A stretch of DNA of 64,000 bases from positions 9,653,007 through 9,717,006 of the forward strand of contig ML682067.1 of the NCBI GenBank assembly GCA_007922195.1. Reading direction: 5' to 3'. This document shows, one piece after another, positions 1 through 9,794 of this stretch. This stretch comes from Podocnemis expansa. Lineage: Eukaryota > Chordata > Testudines > Podocnemididae. The translations under genes and the position numbers were made by a program. Under the pieces are notes generated by a model. That model was not told the origin of the DNA. It worked only from the letters and a program-made list of their open reading frames with translations, and searched no databases. Position 1 is the first letter of the stretch; each line of letters opens with the position of its first letter.

Positions 1-25
1 TGGTACAGAAGCTGACTTAAATTAT

Positions 26-1027
26 AGTTCCAAAGGGGCAGCCGCAATGTTCCCTCTAAGCTGCACAGCCATATGGCCGCACAGCGCCCGGTGCTGCCTG
101 GCGCAGGGAACGCTGCTGACCTCACACGGCCGGCAGCTGCAGTCCCTGCCTGGAAAGTGACTCTGAGCTGGGAGTTTTTAAAACGCCCATTCAGATTAAG
201 CTCTCACTGAGCATGAGCAGACTCTGCACATGCTCACTGAGAGCTCCTCCAGCCAGAGGAGCAGCAGGGGGCCAGGCCATGCCACTCTGGCGGCCAGGTA
301 AGGGGACCCTAATCGCCCCCCCTTGCAACTCCTGGGAGGAGGATGGGGGGATGGGGGCCATCAGGGCTGGAGGCTGCTCCACCCACCTGCCCACTAGGCC
401 TCACCACAGCAGGGCAGAGCAGCCAGCCCAGCTCTACCCCTAGCCGGCCGTGCTTCCCTGGGGGGCAGAGGGGACCGGTGCTGAGCTCCAGCGTGTAGGG
501 GAAGGGCCCTGGAGTGGCCCGCTCCCAAAAAGTTTGGGCCGCTTCACCCCCGGCCCCCCCAGGCCATGGATCAGACTTATTCAGGCTGGGGGGGGAGGGA
601 TAAAGCACCCCAAACTCTTCAGGAGCGGGCCACTCCAGGGCCCCGACACCGCACGCCAGAGCTCAGCACTGGCCCCTCCACCCCCGGGGGAGGCGCAGTC
701 AGCTGGGGGTAGGCTGGGATGGCTGCTCCGCCCCCACTGCCAGGAGGTCAGGCAGGCAGCAGAGCTTGAGCAGGGGGGCAGGATTGGGTCCATGGGGGAG
801 GCAACATATGTCACTCAGCTGCATTGGGCTCTTAAAGGGAACATTGGGCGACTGTATTAGTCTAGTCTTAGCACTTAAAGACTAACAAATTTATTTATTG
901 CTTGAGCTTTCGTGAGAGAAAATCCCACTTCTTCAAAGCATCTGACAAAGTAGGATTTTCTCCCACAAAAGCTTATGCAATAAATAAATTTGTTAGTCTT
1001 TAAGTGCCACAGGACTCCTCGTTTGTT
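26..1027. mobile_element. Penelope-like element tail, fold-back copy, split by a hAT element
   Basis: The PLE end AGTTCCAAAGGGGCAGCCG lies at 26-44 and continues after the hAT insertion at 855 (TATTAGTCTAG). Positions 871-940 carry the tail (CACTTAAAGACTAACAAAT, then CCCACTT) on the minus strand. Positions 945-1020 carry the same tail on the plus strand, so the copy is an inverted dimer. The flanks share TTAAAT (about 18-23 and 1029-1034), a possible target duplication. Assignment to PLE rests on the same tail following a GIY-YIG reading frame at 28.5-29.2 kb. Confidence 0.7.
45..846. mobile_element. Non-autonomous hAT-type element
   Basis: Terminal inverted repeats CAATGTTCCCTCTAAG (45) and AAGGGAACATTG (ending 846) flank 0.8 kb of GC-rich DNA. 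It sits inside a PLE end: the PLE sequence GGCAGCCG (37-44) reappears as GGCGACTG (847-854), fitting an old 8-bp duplication. No transposase is seen; the open frames inside are by-products of GC richness. Confidence 0.65.
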
Positions 1028-1034
1028 TTAAATG

Positions 1035-1372
1035 ACAGGTTACATACCATAGTTAGTAGCTCTTCAATTCCAGTATTTCAGAACTCTGGGATGAATACCA
1101 TCTGATCCTGGTGATTTATTACAGCTAAATTTATCATTTTTTTTCTAAACCTCCTCTAATGACACCTCAGTCGGTGACAGTTCCTCATAGTTGTCACCTA
1201 AAAAGAATGTCTCAGAGGTTTAAGAATCTCCCTTGCATCCTCAGCTGTGAAGATGGATGCAAAAAAATCATCTAGTTCCTCTGCAATAGCCTTATCTTCC
1301 TTGTGTGCTCCTTCAGCATCTTGGTCTTTGAGTGACCCCACTGGTTGTTTAGCAGGCTTCCTGCTTCTGATG
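1035..1372 (-). pseudogene. CR1 LINE ORF2 fragment (start of the reverse transcriptase region)
   Basis: On the minus strand this reads as the CR1 ORF2 stretch between endonuclease and RT. Its recognisable parts are the SLLNNQWG and LKEH segments and the PGPDGIHP-like RT start, here degraded. It has frame breaks and no usable frame. It is a 5'- and 3'-truncated copy lying directly beside the PLE copy. Family assignment comes from recognising the CR1 sequence common in birds and turtles. Confidence 0.7.
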
Positions 1373-1849
1373 CAGGACCACCCCTAAGTGGGTACGGGAC
1401 CTGGGGCCAATCAGCTTGTGGGGGTCCCCCACACTGGGGATCCAAGGGGACTGGCCCAGAGGCCATACCCCACACTCGCACCCCTCACCTAAACCAGCCA
1501 TTCTGCCCCTATGGGCGGAGCAGTCCAGTTCATACGTCGGGCTCGACTTCCCTGCCCTGCCTCTGGGCTGGCCCTCCCCACCCCTAGGGCAGAACAACTG
1601 GCCCAGGGGAGGGGTGGGAGAGCAGAGCCTGGCCTCTGGGCCAACCACCCCACTCCTGGGATGGATGTTCCACCCTGGGGGTGGGGAAATTCAGCCCAGA
1701 GTGTAGGCCGGGTTCCACGCTCCTGTCCCTCCCCACTGCCTTCGGGTCTGCAGCGCAGCCATGGGGCGGGACACCAGTGCAGCCCCCATGCTACCCTGCT
1801 TTCAGTACAGGGCCCACAGAACTGTGAGGCCCAGGGCAATTGCCCCCTT
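1373..1849. other. GC-rich stretch, no gene recognised
   Basis: About 480 bp of C/G-rich sequence with GGGACTGG/CCCAGG-like words and open frames on both strands. Open frames on both strands at once indicate composition rather than coding. It resembles the GC-rich cores of the hAT elements elsewhere in the window, but I found no clear termini. Confidence 0.4.
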
Positions 1850-2095
1850 GCAGATTTTGATCTGTTCACACATTCTCGCTCTTTGATCAACTGGTGTAAA
1901 TGGACCCTATCTGCCCTCTGAACTGACTTTGCTAACACTTGCTCTCCTCCACCTTGGCATGTGTATATACACCTCTCAACTGTAGTTTCCACTTCATTCA
2001 TCTGATGAAGTAGGTTGGAGCCCATGAAAGCTTATGCCCGAAGAAATCTGTTAATCTATAAAGTGCCACAGGATTCTTGTTCGTCTACCCCTCTG
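1850..2095 (+). mobile_element. Penelope-like element 3' tail
   Basis: This copy has the longer PLE 3' region (ATTTTGATCTGTTCACAC at the start), followed by CATCTGATGAAG, a short inverted repeat, GAAAGCTTATGCCC, AATCTGTTAATCT and the terminal GTGCCACAGGATTC. It is a 5'-truncated, tail-only insertion. It differs in sequence from the tails at 22.9 and 61.5 kb, so at least two PLE subfamilies are present. Confidence 0.75.
2002..2029 (+). ncRNA. Hammerhead-ribozyme-like core in the PLE tail
   Basis: CTGATGA (2002-2008) and GAAA (2026-2029) flank a weak hairpin (GTAGG/CCCAT), matching the CUGANGA-stem II-GAAA core of hammerhead ribozymes. Hammerhead motifs are known from Penelope-like retroelements. 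After GAAA a GC-TTAT-GC mini-stem follows, but the U expected at the cleavage triplet is C here. This copy is probably inactive. Stem I was not demonstrated. Confidence 0.4.
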
Positions 2096-2340
2096 GAAGC
2101 GTTGGAACCATGGGTTCCTCCAGACCTGTTGGCTTTTCTCTAGCCCTTAGTTTAAACACTGCTCTATGTGCCAACAATCTAGTTCTGTTTTGATTTAGTT
2201 GGAGCCCACCCTTTCTGTGTAGGATCCCAGTTTCCCAAAATGTCCCCTAGTTCTTAATAAATCTAAACCTCTTTTTCCTACAGCATTGTCCCATCCACAC
2301 ATTGAGATCCTGCAGTTCCGTCTAACTTGCCCTGCATATG
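2096..2340. other. No gene; probable old repeat between PLE and CR1
   Basis: Neither strand shows a sustained frame. The sequence (GGAGCCCACCCTTTCTGTG and following) looks like an interspersed repeat of reptile genomes, but I cannot assign it to a family. Confidence 0.35.
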
Positions 2341-2512
2341 GAATTATAGAATCATAGAAACTGGAAGGGACCATGAGAGGTCATCAGGTCCAGTCCCCTG
2401 CATTCATGGCAGGACCAAGCACCCTCTTAAACCATCTCTGACAGGTGCTTGTCTAACCTGCTCTTAAAACTTCTAATGATGGAGATTCTACAACCTGCCT
2501 AGGCAACTTATT

Positions 2513-2740
2513 TCAGTGGTTAATCACCCTGACAATTAGGAATTTTTTCCTAATGTCCAACCTAAACCTCCTTTGCTGTAATTTCAGCCCATCGCTTCTT
2601 GTCCTATCATTGGCAGCTAAGAACAATTTTTCTCCCTCTTCCTCATGACAGCCTTTTAGGTACTTGAAAACTGTTATCATGTCCCCTCTCAATGTCCTAT
2701 TTTCCAGAATAAGCAAACCCAGCACTTTCAATCTTCCCTA
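2513..2740 (-). pseudogene. CR1 ORF2 C-terminal remnant (reverse transcriptase tail)
   Basis: The minus frame reads LGLLILENRTLRGDMIT...FKYLKG...DRTRSDGLKLQQRRF...DIRKKF, the conserved C-terminus of CR1 ORF2 (LRGDLI, YKYLKG, RRFRLNIRKNFF). About 72 codons stay open, which is short against the roughly 900-residue parent protein. It is a relic with no promoter or start. In the intact element this part follows the RT thumb and precedes the 3' UTR. Confidence 0.75.
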
Positions 2741-3055
2741 ATAAGTCAAGTGTTCCAGACTGCTATTCATTTGTGTTGCTCTTCTCTGAACTTTCTCCGA
2801 TTTGTCCACATCTTTCCTGAAATAAGGCACCCAGAAATAGACACGATACTACAGTGAGGGCTAATCAGGAGAATTGCTTCTCTTGTTTTACAATACTCCT
2901 GTTTATGCATCCCAGAATGGTGTTTGCTTTTTTGGTTTGTTTTTTTTTTAACAGCATTATACTGTTAACTCATATTTAGCTTGTAGTCCACTAGGACACC
3001 CAGATCCTTTTCTACAGTTCTCCTTCCTAGGCAGTCATTGCACATTTTGTGTGTG

Positions 3056-4106
3056 TGTAAGGCAGGTCTAGGGGCTGGGCACTTCTTGTGCTTAACAGCC
3101 AAAAGGGGGGCAACTGATCTGCATGAGCTTTGTATTTGCATGAAATGAATACAATTAGGTATTAGCATAATCTCACTATGTAAATGCAGAGCATGATGGC
3201 AAATTGTATGTGGGCTGATTTGATCACTAATCTGTCATTACCTGTATTTTAACTGAAGAGGAAAATAAAATATTGTCTTCTCATCATATGCTACCCTTTG
3301 ATTGTATAAACTCTGTTTAGCCTATTTGGGGGAAACATCACCATCAGCAACACAGAACTTGAAAGAGTGACCAACTCTGTTTTTGTCTTGTGAAAAAACA
3401 GAAAAGGGCATGCAGGTAGCATTAGCTCTGCTAAAGAGCAATGACTGAGGCAATCCCTCACCCCCTGCCCATTGTTAAAAAATTGACTTGACAGCTCCTT
3501 GTGGAGTCTCTTTTGTTATTTTGATCAAAGGAGCTGTCTGTGGAGTCCTAAAATCTGAAGCTGAAATCACTGAGGATGGAGATCCTCTCTAAGAGCTGAA
3601 ACCACTGAAGAGTGACCAGCAGGCAGTGCCCACAACCAGTGGGCAGAATCAGCAGACAGTGTGAGCAGCCAGCAGATGGTGTGAGGGACCAGCAGGCGGT
3701 GACCAGAGCCAGTGGACAGTGGGTGGTGTGGAGGTGGATACTAAACCTATGATGGTCACTATGATGGTCAGTATAAGGGTAATGGAGAAGTGAGGGACAT
3801 TCTCTACATACACTGGGGTGGAGTAAGTTCCGTATGTAGTGTTGTAGAAATCCTGTCTTGCATTAATTCTCAATATTGCTTCTGTACTTTCTTTTATGCT
3901 GTCATTAAAAGTTCTAAGTACTACACTCAGACTCATGCTTGCAAGTGGGAAAGCATTACCCCTCTAGGGTGCCCAGGGAATAGCACATAATTTCCCAGGA
4001 GACTGGGTGGGGGCTCAAGCGGGTTGGTGTTGTAACATTATTTGGAAACCCCTTGATATAGAATCCAGCCCTTGCTCTGCCATCTTGCCCTGGCAGAATG
4101 GTTACA
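3056..4106. mobile_element. LTR-like insertion inside CR1
   Basis: The inserted 1.05 kb starts TGTAAGGCAGG and ends GGTTACA, i.e. TG...CA with TGTAA/TTACA inverted ends as in solo LTRs. AATAAA-like signals occur near 3263. The CR1 reading resumes immediately on the far side. A clean target duplication is not visible (the target is a GT repeat). No gag, pol or primer-binding site was found, so this is at most a solo LTR. Confidence 0.45.
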
Positions 4107-4230
4107 TGCACAATGATTGTTTTTTTTCCTAAACGGAGTACTTTGCACTTGTCTTTATTGAACTGGAAGCTTTTTAGAGAATGCTACCTTGAAGGTTCTG
4201 GATTTCAATCTTCTATCTAGCAGCCTAAAT

Positions 4231-4835
4231 TAGGCCTCCAGGACACCTCTCCTACATGGACCTCTCTGGCGCTGGGCCTGAGGGATATGGGCCCCTGGTC
4301 CCCAGCCCAATGCCCCAAGTTCTGAGCTAGCTGGCCTGACCAGGACCGAGGGTGGACATTTGGAGCTGGTGGTGGCAGGGACCCAGGGCTGGGCCACCAG
4401 TGGGAGGATCAGGCCCTGGTCCCTGGTCAGGGATCCAGGAGCTGGGTTGCCAGCAGCAGGAACCTGATCTGGCCTGGGACACTGGCCAGCAGCAGGATCA
4501 GGCTGATGGAGACAGGAACCTGAACAAGCCCAGGGCCAGACCACCGGCCAGGGATAGCAGGATCCAGTCCCCAGTCAGGGACCCTGGGGCCTAATCCAGT
4601 TTGGGGCTGGGCCGCCAGTCGGTGACAGCAGGAGTCTGATCCAGCCTGGGCCAGAGACCAGCAGCAGCAGGATCTGCCCCTGGCTGGGGACCTGGGGTCA
4701 GTGGCAGTTTCCAGCCCCAGCCCCTGGCTGAGGACCCAAGTGCCAGATTGGGCTGGGGGACCAAGAAGGTAGGGCTGGTGTGGGGGTGAGATGGGGCCCA
4801 GACCTCTCATATTTTTTCAGGGCAGTGGTACCCCT
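4231..4835. repeat. GC-rich degenerate tandem repeat
   Basis: CTGGGGCTGGGCCACC- and CAGGGATCCAGGAGC-like words recur about every 50-60 bp. The pattern matches the interior of the CAGGGGCGTYGCTGGC hAT elements (12.5, 30.2 and 42.7 kb), so this may be a decayed copy. Termini were not found. ORFs of 80-127 codons on both strands are compositional. Confidence 0.4.
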
Positions 4836-5395
4836 GGTTTCCTATCCTTCTGTATGTCACTAATACTTACTTATACCATAGCTACCGGCTCTTCCCCAGC
4901 ACCACACATAAGTCTGTCTGTATGTCTTGAGAGATCTTCAACCTTCACATGCAGAGGTAAGTCACCATGCAGCTCTCCCAGACATCACAAATCCAGCTAT
5001 CTATGTTTCTAATGATTGACTTCCCCATTAGAATTACGTTTCTTTTCCTAATAACTGGAGTTTCCTACCCTGGAGAAGTAACTTTAATGTGAAAGGACAC
5101 CATGACATAATCTGGAAGGGTCCCAACTAGGGGGTTATTTTGCTCCACTCTGGTTTGATGTTCTTCTTCTCTGAGACTTTAATTCTCCTTAACAGTACAG
5201 AGGCTGTAATGCTGGGAGTGGGATCATTATATCATATACCTGAATTTTCTATCTGTGTGCCTCTCTGTCTCCCTTAATTCCTCTAGTTGAGCCATGCTGG
5301 TCTCCAAAATTTATATGCAGGATGAAGGCCAGGAGATCCATGCTCCAAATGCACACATACACCACCCACCCATAGGTGCATCACCTTGGAATCTT
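4836..5395 (-). pseudogene. CR1 ORF1 remnant (coiled coil plus SGNH esterase region)
   Basis: Read on the minus strand, 5395-5270 corresponds to the N-terminal Cys region and Glu/Arg-rich coiled coil of CR1 ORF1. Then 5060-5000 corresponds to the start of the esterase domain, where the GDS motif of the family has become MGKS-like. Several stops and frame changes make it dead. CR1 ORF1 normally binds RNA and carries a lipolytic esterase; neither function can survive here. The identification is by similarity of the DNA to the known element. Confidence 0.6.
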
Positions 5396-5859
5396 TAATC
5401 ATTTTAATAACGAATACCAAATCACCAATTTCCCTTCTCTCTCTCTCTCCCCATCTCTCTTGCTTTTGGGGGGGGGTATATTTTACATTTAGTTAAGCTT
5501 TGGGAGCGCTCATATTTCTTTATATTTCAAAACAGATGATACAAAGAATGAAAAGAAGAGTAAAATATTACAGGACCTGGTGGTATTTGATATAAGGTTG
5601 ATTATGTGAGTTATACTGATGGTAGACATGTTTTAAAAGCTCTACCTCAAGTCTAATAAAAGTTTAAAGATGACCTAAGAAGATAGGCACTTCTAACCAG
5701 GTGTCCATAGATTTTAAGTGGGTTAAAATCACCATACTAACAGATTCCAGCATTGTATTTTTAAGTGCAAGAGATGGTGTAAATGTAAAAAGCATCACAA
5801 GATATGTTCAAAAGCACAGCCTTTTTGACATATTCTGGATTTATCCATTTACATATCAC
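5396..5859. other. AT-rich, no gene
   Basis: There is a short (CT)n tract near 5432-5460 and a G run near 5468-5475. Otherwise this is unique-looking AT-rich DNA without a sustained frame. Confidence 0.5.
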
Positions 5860-6047
5860 AGACTGTTAGGGATGGGAGGGAGCTCAGGACAAGACCAATC
5901 CCAAGTAAATCATCCCAGCCAGGGCTTTGTCAAGCTGGGCCTTAGACACCACTAAGGATGGAGATTCTTCCACACCCCCTAGGTAATCTATTCCAATGCT
6001 TCACCGCCCTCCTAGTGAAAAAGTTTTTTCTAACATCCAACTTGGAC

Positions 6048-6685
6048 CAGTGGTTCCCAACCTGTGGTCCACGGACCCCTGAGGGGCCACAGTGTGGCCC
6101 CAGGGAATCCACGGACAGGAGGGAGCTGGGGCTGGAAGTGCCGGGGTCTCTGGTTGCCATGGAGACCCAGGCTTCTGGCCAGCCAGCAGGGAGCTTCCCC
6201 CAGGCTGGGAGTTTTTAAAACTCCTGCCCTCCACATGCAAAGCATGCTCAGAGTGTCCTGGGGGGTGGCCAGGTGCCCCCAGCTCCAGTGGCCAGGTAAC
6301 TGGGGGTTAGGCACTGGGGGGGGGGTTGGGGATGGAGAACCAGTGGGAGGATGGGGGGACAACAGCCTGGGGTGAAGGGAATGTTGGGGGGAGAGGGGGC
6401 CATGGGCGTGGCAGCTCCTGGCTCAGGGGATGGGGCCATGGCCGCTGCAGCTCCTGGCTTGGGGCAGGGGGCCATGGCTGCAGCGTCTCCAAGCTCGGGG
6501 GAGGTGGGGGGCAATGGCCTTTCCCCAACAGGAGAGCAGTGGGCCACATTCTGCCACATGCAAGCCACATTTAGCGTGCGGAGGCACCACCATGCAGCAG
6601 CGGCGCCTGGTTCAAACCAGGGGGCCACAAACTTTGTTTTCCCTGTCAAGGGGGTCCCCAGCCCTAAAAAGGTTGTGAACCCCTG
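6048..6685. mobile_element. Non-autonomous hAT element (CAGNGGTTCCCAACC family)
   Basis: It begins CAGTGGTTCCCAACC (6048) and ends GTTGTGAACCCCTG (6685). Target duplication is ACTTGGAC (6040-6047) / ACCTAGAC (6686-6693), 6 of 8 matching. The interior is GC-rich with repeated GGGGCCATGG words. It lies inside CR1. Confidence 0.75.
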
Positions 6686-7495
6686 ACCTAGACCTTCCCC
6701 ACTATAACTTGGGAACATTACTCCTAGTTTTGTCACCTGCAACCCTTGAGAACAGCCTAGCTCCATTCTCCCTTGCCCTCTCTTCTGGTAGTTGCAGGCT
6801 GCTGTAAAATCCTCCTCATTCTTCTCATCTGCAGACTAAACAGTTCAATTCTCTCAGCTTCTCCTAAGTCATGTGCTCCAGCCCCTTAATCATTTTTTGT
6901 TGCCTTCCACTGTACTCTCTCGAATTTGTCCACATCCTTCCTGTAGTGGGGAGCACAAAACTGAACATAAAACTCTAAATACAACCTCACCAATGCTGAG
7001 TAGAGGGGAATAATCACTTCTTTCGCTCTGCAGGCAATGCTCCCACTAATGCAGCCCAATATGTGTTAGCTTTCCTGGCAATAAGGCCACACTGTTGACT
7101 CATATCCAGCTTGTTGTCCTCAGTAAGCTCCAGGTCCTTTTCTGCAGAACTGCTGCCTAGCCAATCAATCCAAAGTCTATAGCATTGCATGGGATTCTTC
7201 AGCTATAAATGCAGGACTCTACACTTGTCCTTTTGAACCTCATCAGATTTCCTTTGGCCCAATCCTCCAATGAGTCTAGGTCAGTCTGAATCCTATTCCT
7301 TCCTCCAGCATATCTACCAGTCAGTCCATCTTGGTATTATCTGCGAAGTTGCCGCAGGGGCAATTCACTAAGTCCTCTCAATCATTAATGAAGATGTTGA
7401 ATAAAACTAGTCCCAGAACTGACCTCTGGAGCACTCCATTTGTCAACTAGACATCAAGCTGTTGATCACTACCCATTAAGCCCGATGATTTAGTC

Positions 7496-8091
7496 CAGAG
7501 GTTTCCAATCTTTTCAAGGTGGGGGGACACCTTTTTTAATTAAAAAAAGTTTGCACCCACTGGCTGGAATTTTATATAATGGCACGCCCCCCGTCCCAGG
7601 GGGCATGGCGCGGCCCCCGCCATTCAGGGGGAGCCTCTGCCAGTGGGATCCAGTCCCTGCTGTTCTGGGGGAGCCTCCACCAGTGGGATCCAGCCCCCAC
7701 TGGCAGAATGAGGTCCCTGCCCCTGGCGGGGGGGAGCCTCCCTGTCCCTGCCTCTCCTCCCAAATCTTGCCGCCATCTGGGCTGACCGGCCCCCGGGTCC
7801 CCCCAGCCCCTCTACAGGGCCCTTCCTGCTCCCCCTAACCTGGCCAGAGCTGCTGGCACCAGGCCATCTCCCAGGCTACTCTTCCTGAACATGTTCTAAG
7901 CATGCTGATGGTGCAGGAGTTTTAAAAGCTCCCTTCCTGGGGAAAGCTCCATGCTGGGCTGGATGCCTGAGTCTTCACGGGAACCCAAGACCCCAGCAGC
8001 ATCTGGCCCCAGCTTCCACCCTGTCCACGGACCCCCTGAAGCAACTCTGCAGCCACCCAGGGGTCCACAGACCCCAAGTTGGGAACCACTG
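7496..8091. mobile_element. Non-autonomous hAT element (CAGNGGTTCCCAACC family)
   Basis: Ends are CAGAGGTTTCCAATC (7496) and TTGGGAACCACTG (8091). The 8-bp duplication is ATTTAGTC / ATCTAGTC. CR1 continues on both sides. No transposase is present. Confidence 0.8.
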
Positions 8092-8122
8092 ATCTAGTCA
8101 ACTTTCTATACACCTTCTAGAC

Positions 8123-8310
8123 CAGGAGTCTCAAACTCAAATCACCACAAGGGCTGCATGAGGACTAGTATGTTAGCCCAAGGGCCACACCACTGAAATC
8201 TTCTCATACAATTATATTGCAAATATCAGTAATGACAGTGTTGTTGCAGACTCCAGGAAATAGCTTTATGGGCTGCATGTGGCCCACAGGCTGTGTGGTT
8301 GAGACCTCAG
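8123..8310. mobile_element. 188-bp hAT MITE
   Basis: Ends are CAGGAGTCTCAAACTC (8123) and GGTTGAGACCTCAG (8310). The 8-bp duplication TTCTAGAC (8115-8122 and 8311-8318) is perfect. A second copy of exactly the same length lies at 26859-27046 in the opposite orientation. Confidence 0.85.
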
Positions 8311-8344
8311 TTCTAGACCATTCATCCAACCTATACTACTTTAA

Positions 8345-8497
8345 CTTACTGACAGGAATACTGTGGGAGACCACATGAAAAGCTTTGCTAAAGTCAATGT
8401 ATATCATGTCCATGGCTTCCCCCACATCCACAGAGCCAGTGATCTCATTATAAAAGTCAATCAGGTTGGTCAGGTATGACTTGCCTTTGGTGAATCC
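8345..8497 (-). pseudogene. CR1 reverse transcriptase fragment (FTKGKS...DFSKAF)
   Basis: The minus frame is open and reads GFTKGKSYLTNLIDFYNEI, then MIYIDFSKAFHVV, the RT motif A region of CR1 (normally FTKGKSCLTNLIAFYD and YLDFSKAFDTV). The catalytic Asp of IDFSKAF is kept, but the following Asp is replaced by His. The fragment is about 50 codons. The rest of the RT is scattered over the interrupted copy or missing. Confidence 0.75.
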
Positions 8498-8729
8498 ATG
8501 GTGCCTGTTCCTGATCCTGTTCCTCTCCTACAAATGCTTCAAAATGAATTCCTGAGGCCTTCCTCCATGAATTTTCTGGGAACTGACCCCTATGCAAGAG
8601 GTCCATACATTTCAGTGCCTATGTTTCGGGCCACAGAATTGGAGAACCTTAGTACCAACAGTGGCACCAGAAATCCTATAGGTAGCAGAGACTCAAGTGG
8701 TATGGATGTGGTTCCCATAAACCTTCTCT

Positions 8730-8914
8730 GGGTGTGTTCACACAGCAGTCTTATTTCAAAACAACAGAGGTTGTTTCAAAATAAGAAACGCCATGTTCAC
8801 ATGACATACCGTTGTTTCAAAACAAAGGGTTTCATTAAACCCTATTCCCTTTCGAAACAACGTTGTTTTGAAAGGAGTTGTTTCGAAACAAGCCCTCTGT
8901 GTGTGAACATAGCC
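8730..8914. mobile_element. Short GGGTATGTC/GGCTATGTC element, 3-bp TSD
   Basis: The 185-bp palindromic element starts GGGTGTGTTCACAC and ends GTGTGAACATAGCC, flanked by TCT (8727-8729 and 8915-8917). The interior is made of inverted TTTCAAAATAAG and TTTCGAAACA words, so the whole element can fold back. No coding capacity. Confidence 0.75.
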
Positions 8915-8917
8915 TCT

Positions 8918-9794
8918 TAGAACTAGATTGGGATGGAGAGCACATACTACCTCATGTAGAAGGATGCAAGTCTGGCTTAATGCAGATGCTTTAGGGGCTG
9001 TAGCCCCCGGCAAAAGTGGGGCCTTGCCACCCCTCCGAAATCCAGCCCTGACCTGAGCGCGGCTAGTGCACCAGCCCACAAAGCACCAGCTTGTGTCAGC
9101 CAGACCACCACAGCTCAGGCTGGCCTGGCTGGTGTCAGCCTGCCAGGCCCTGCCTGGGTACTTGGAGTGGCAACCTGACAGCAATTCCAGACCTGGCCTG
9201 GGAGCACTGCCTCCACCATCCTCATACAACATACACCTCCCGTCCCCTGGTGATCTGGCAAACCTGCTGCTGTCCCTCACCATGCCAGCTCAACAGATCT
9301 CTCAGGCTTAGGGAGGGAGTCCCCACCCCTGGAGCACTGCCACTGCCCACCATCAGCCTGCCTGCCCTGCCTTCACACTGGTTGGCCTGCCAACACAGTC
9401 AGCACAGGGGTAGGGCACGAGCACCATGGCCATAGCCTCTAGCCCAAGGGTCCCAATCCTCTCACCACTGGCCAGGTCCCACCACTCGCTGGTCAACCCT
9501 GGTCCTGTGGCTAGCCAAGCTGCATGCCCTGGAGCCCCCTTAATGCCAAGTATTTGTCTGCTCCAGCCCTGTGGCTGGCTGGTCTGCAGGCCCTACTGGG
9601 CATCCCCACACCCATCACCAAGTGCTGGCCTGCCCCATGTGGCTGGTGGGTCTGCCAGCCTGGACCGCAGTGCTGGCATGCTCGGTCTCTATCCTATCCT
9701 GCCTCCAGACTGGGCCCCGCCATGGTGATGGGGGCCCAGAAGATTGGGCAGCCCAGGGCGCCAAGGACCCTTAGTCTGGTGGAAAGATATATGA
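8918..9794. other. GC-rich repeat-like stretch, no gene
   Basis: The word CTTTAGGGGCTGTAGCCCC (8988-9006) and what follows resemble the start of the stretch at 62404 (GGGGCTTTAGGGGTGGCAGCC), suggesting a shared repeat family. ORFs up to 175 codons exist on both strands and are compositional. Confidence 0.4.

Larger units (their letters stand above)
2341..4230 (-). mobile_element. CR1 LINE 3' half, split by an LTR-like insertion
   Basis: The minus-strand CR1 begins at its 3' terminus (ATAGAATCATAGAA, the octamer-type CR1 end). It runs through the ORF2 C-terminus and RT palm region to 3055, then resumes at 4107 (TGCACAATGATTG, AGTACTTTGCACTTGTC). The insertion at 3056-4106 explains the gap. 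The orientation is the usual one for a CR1 whose 3' end lies at low coordinates. Confidence 0.8.
5860..8600 (-). mobile_element. CR1 LINE 3' part, interrupted by three hAT elements
   Basis: CR1 sequence can be followed continuously once three insertions are removed: 5860-6047, 6686-7495, 8092-8122 and 8311-8600. The junctions fit exactly at 8-bp duplications. The pieces run from the 3' UTR side (5860) up into the RT domain (8600) on the minus strand. This subfamily has longer 3' sequence and differs from the copy at 2.3 kb. Confidence 0.8.
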
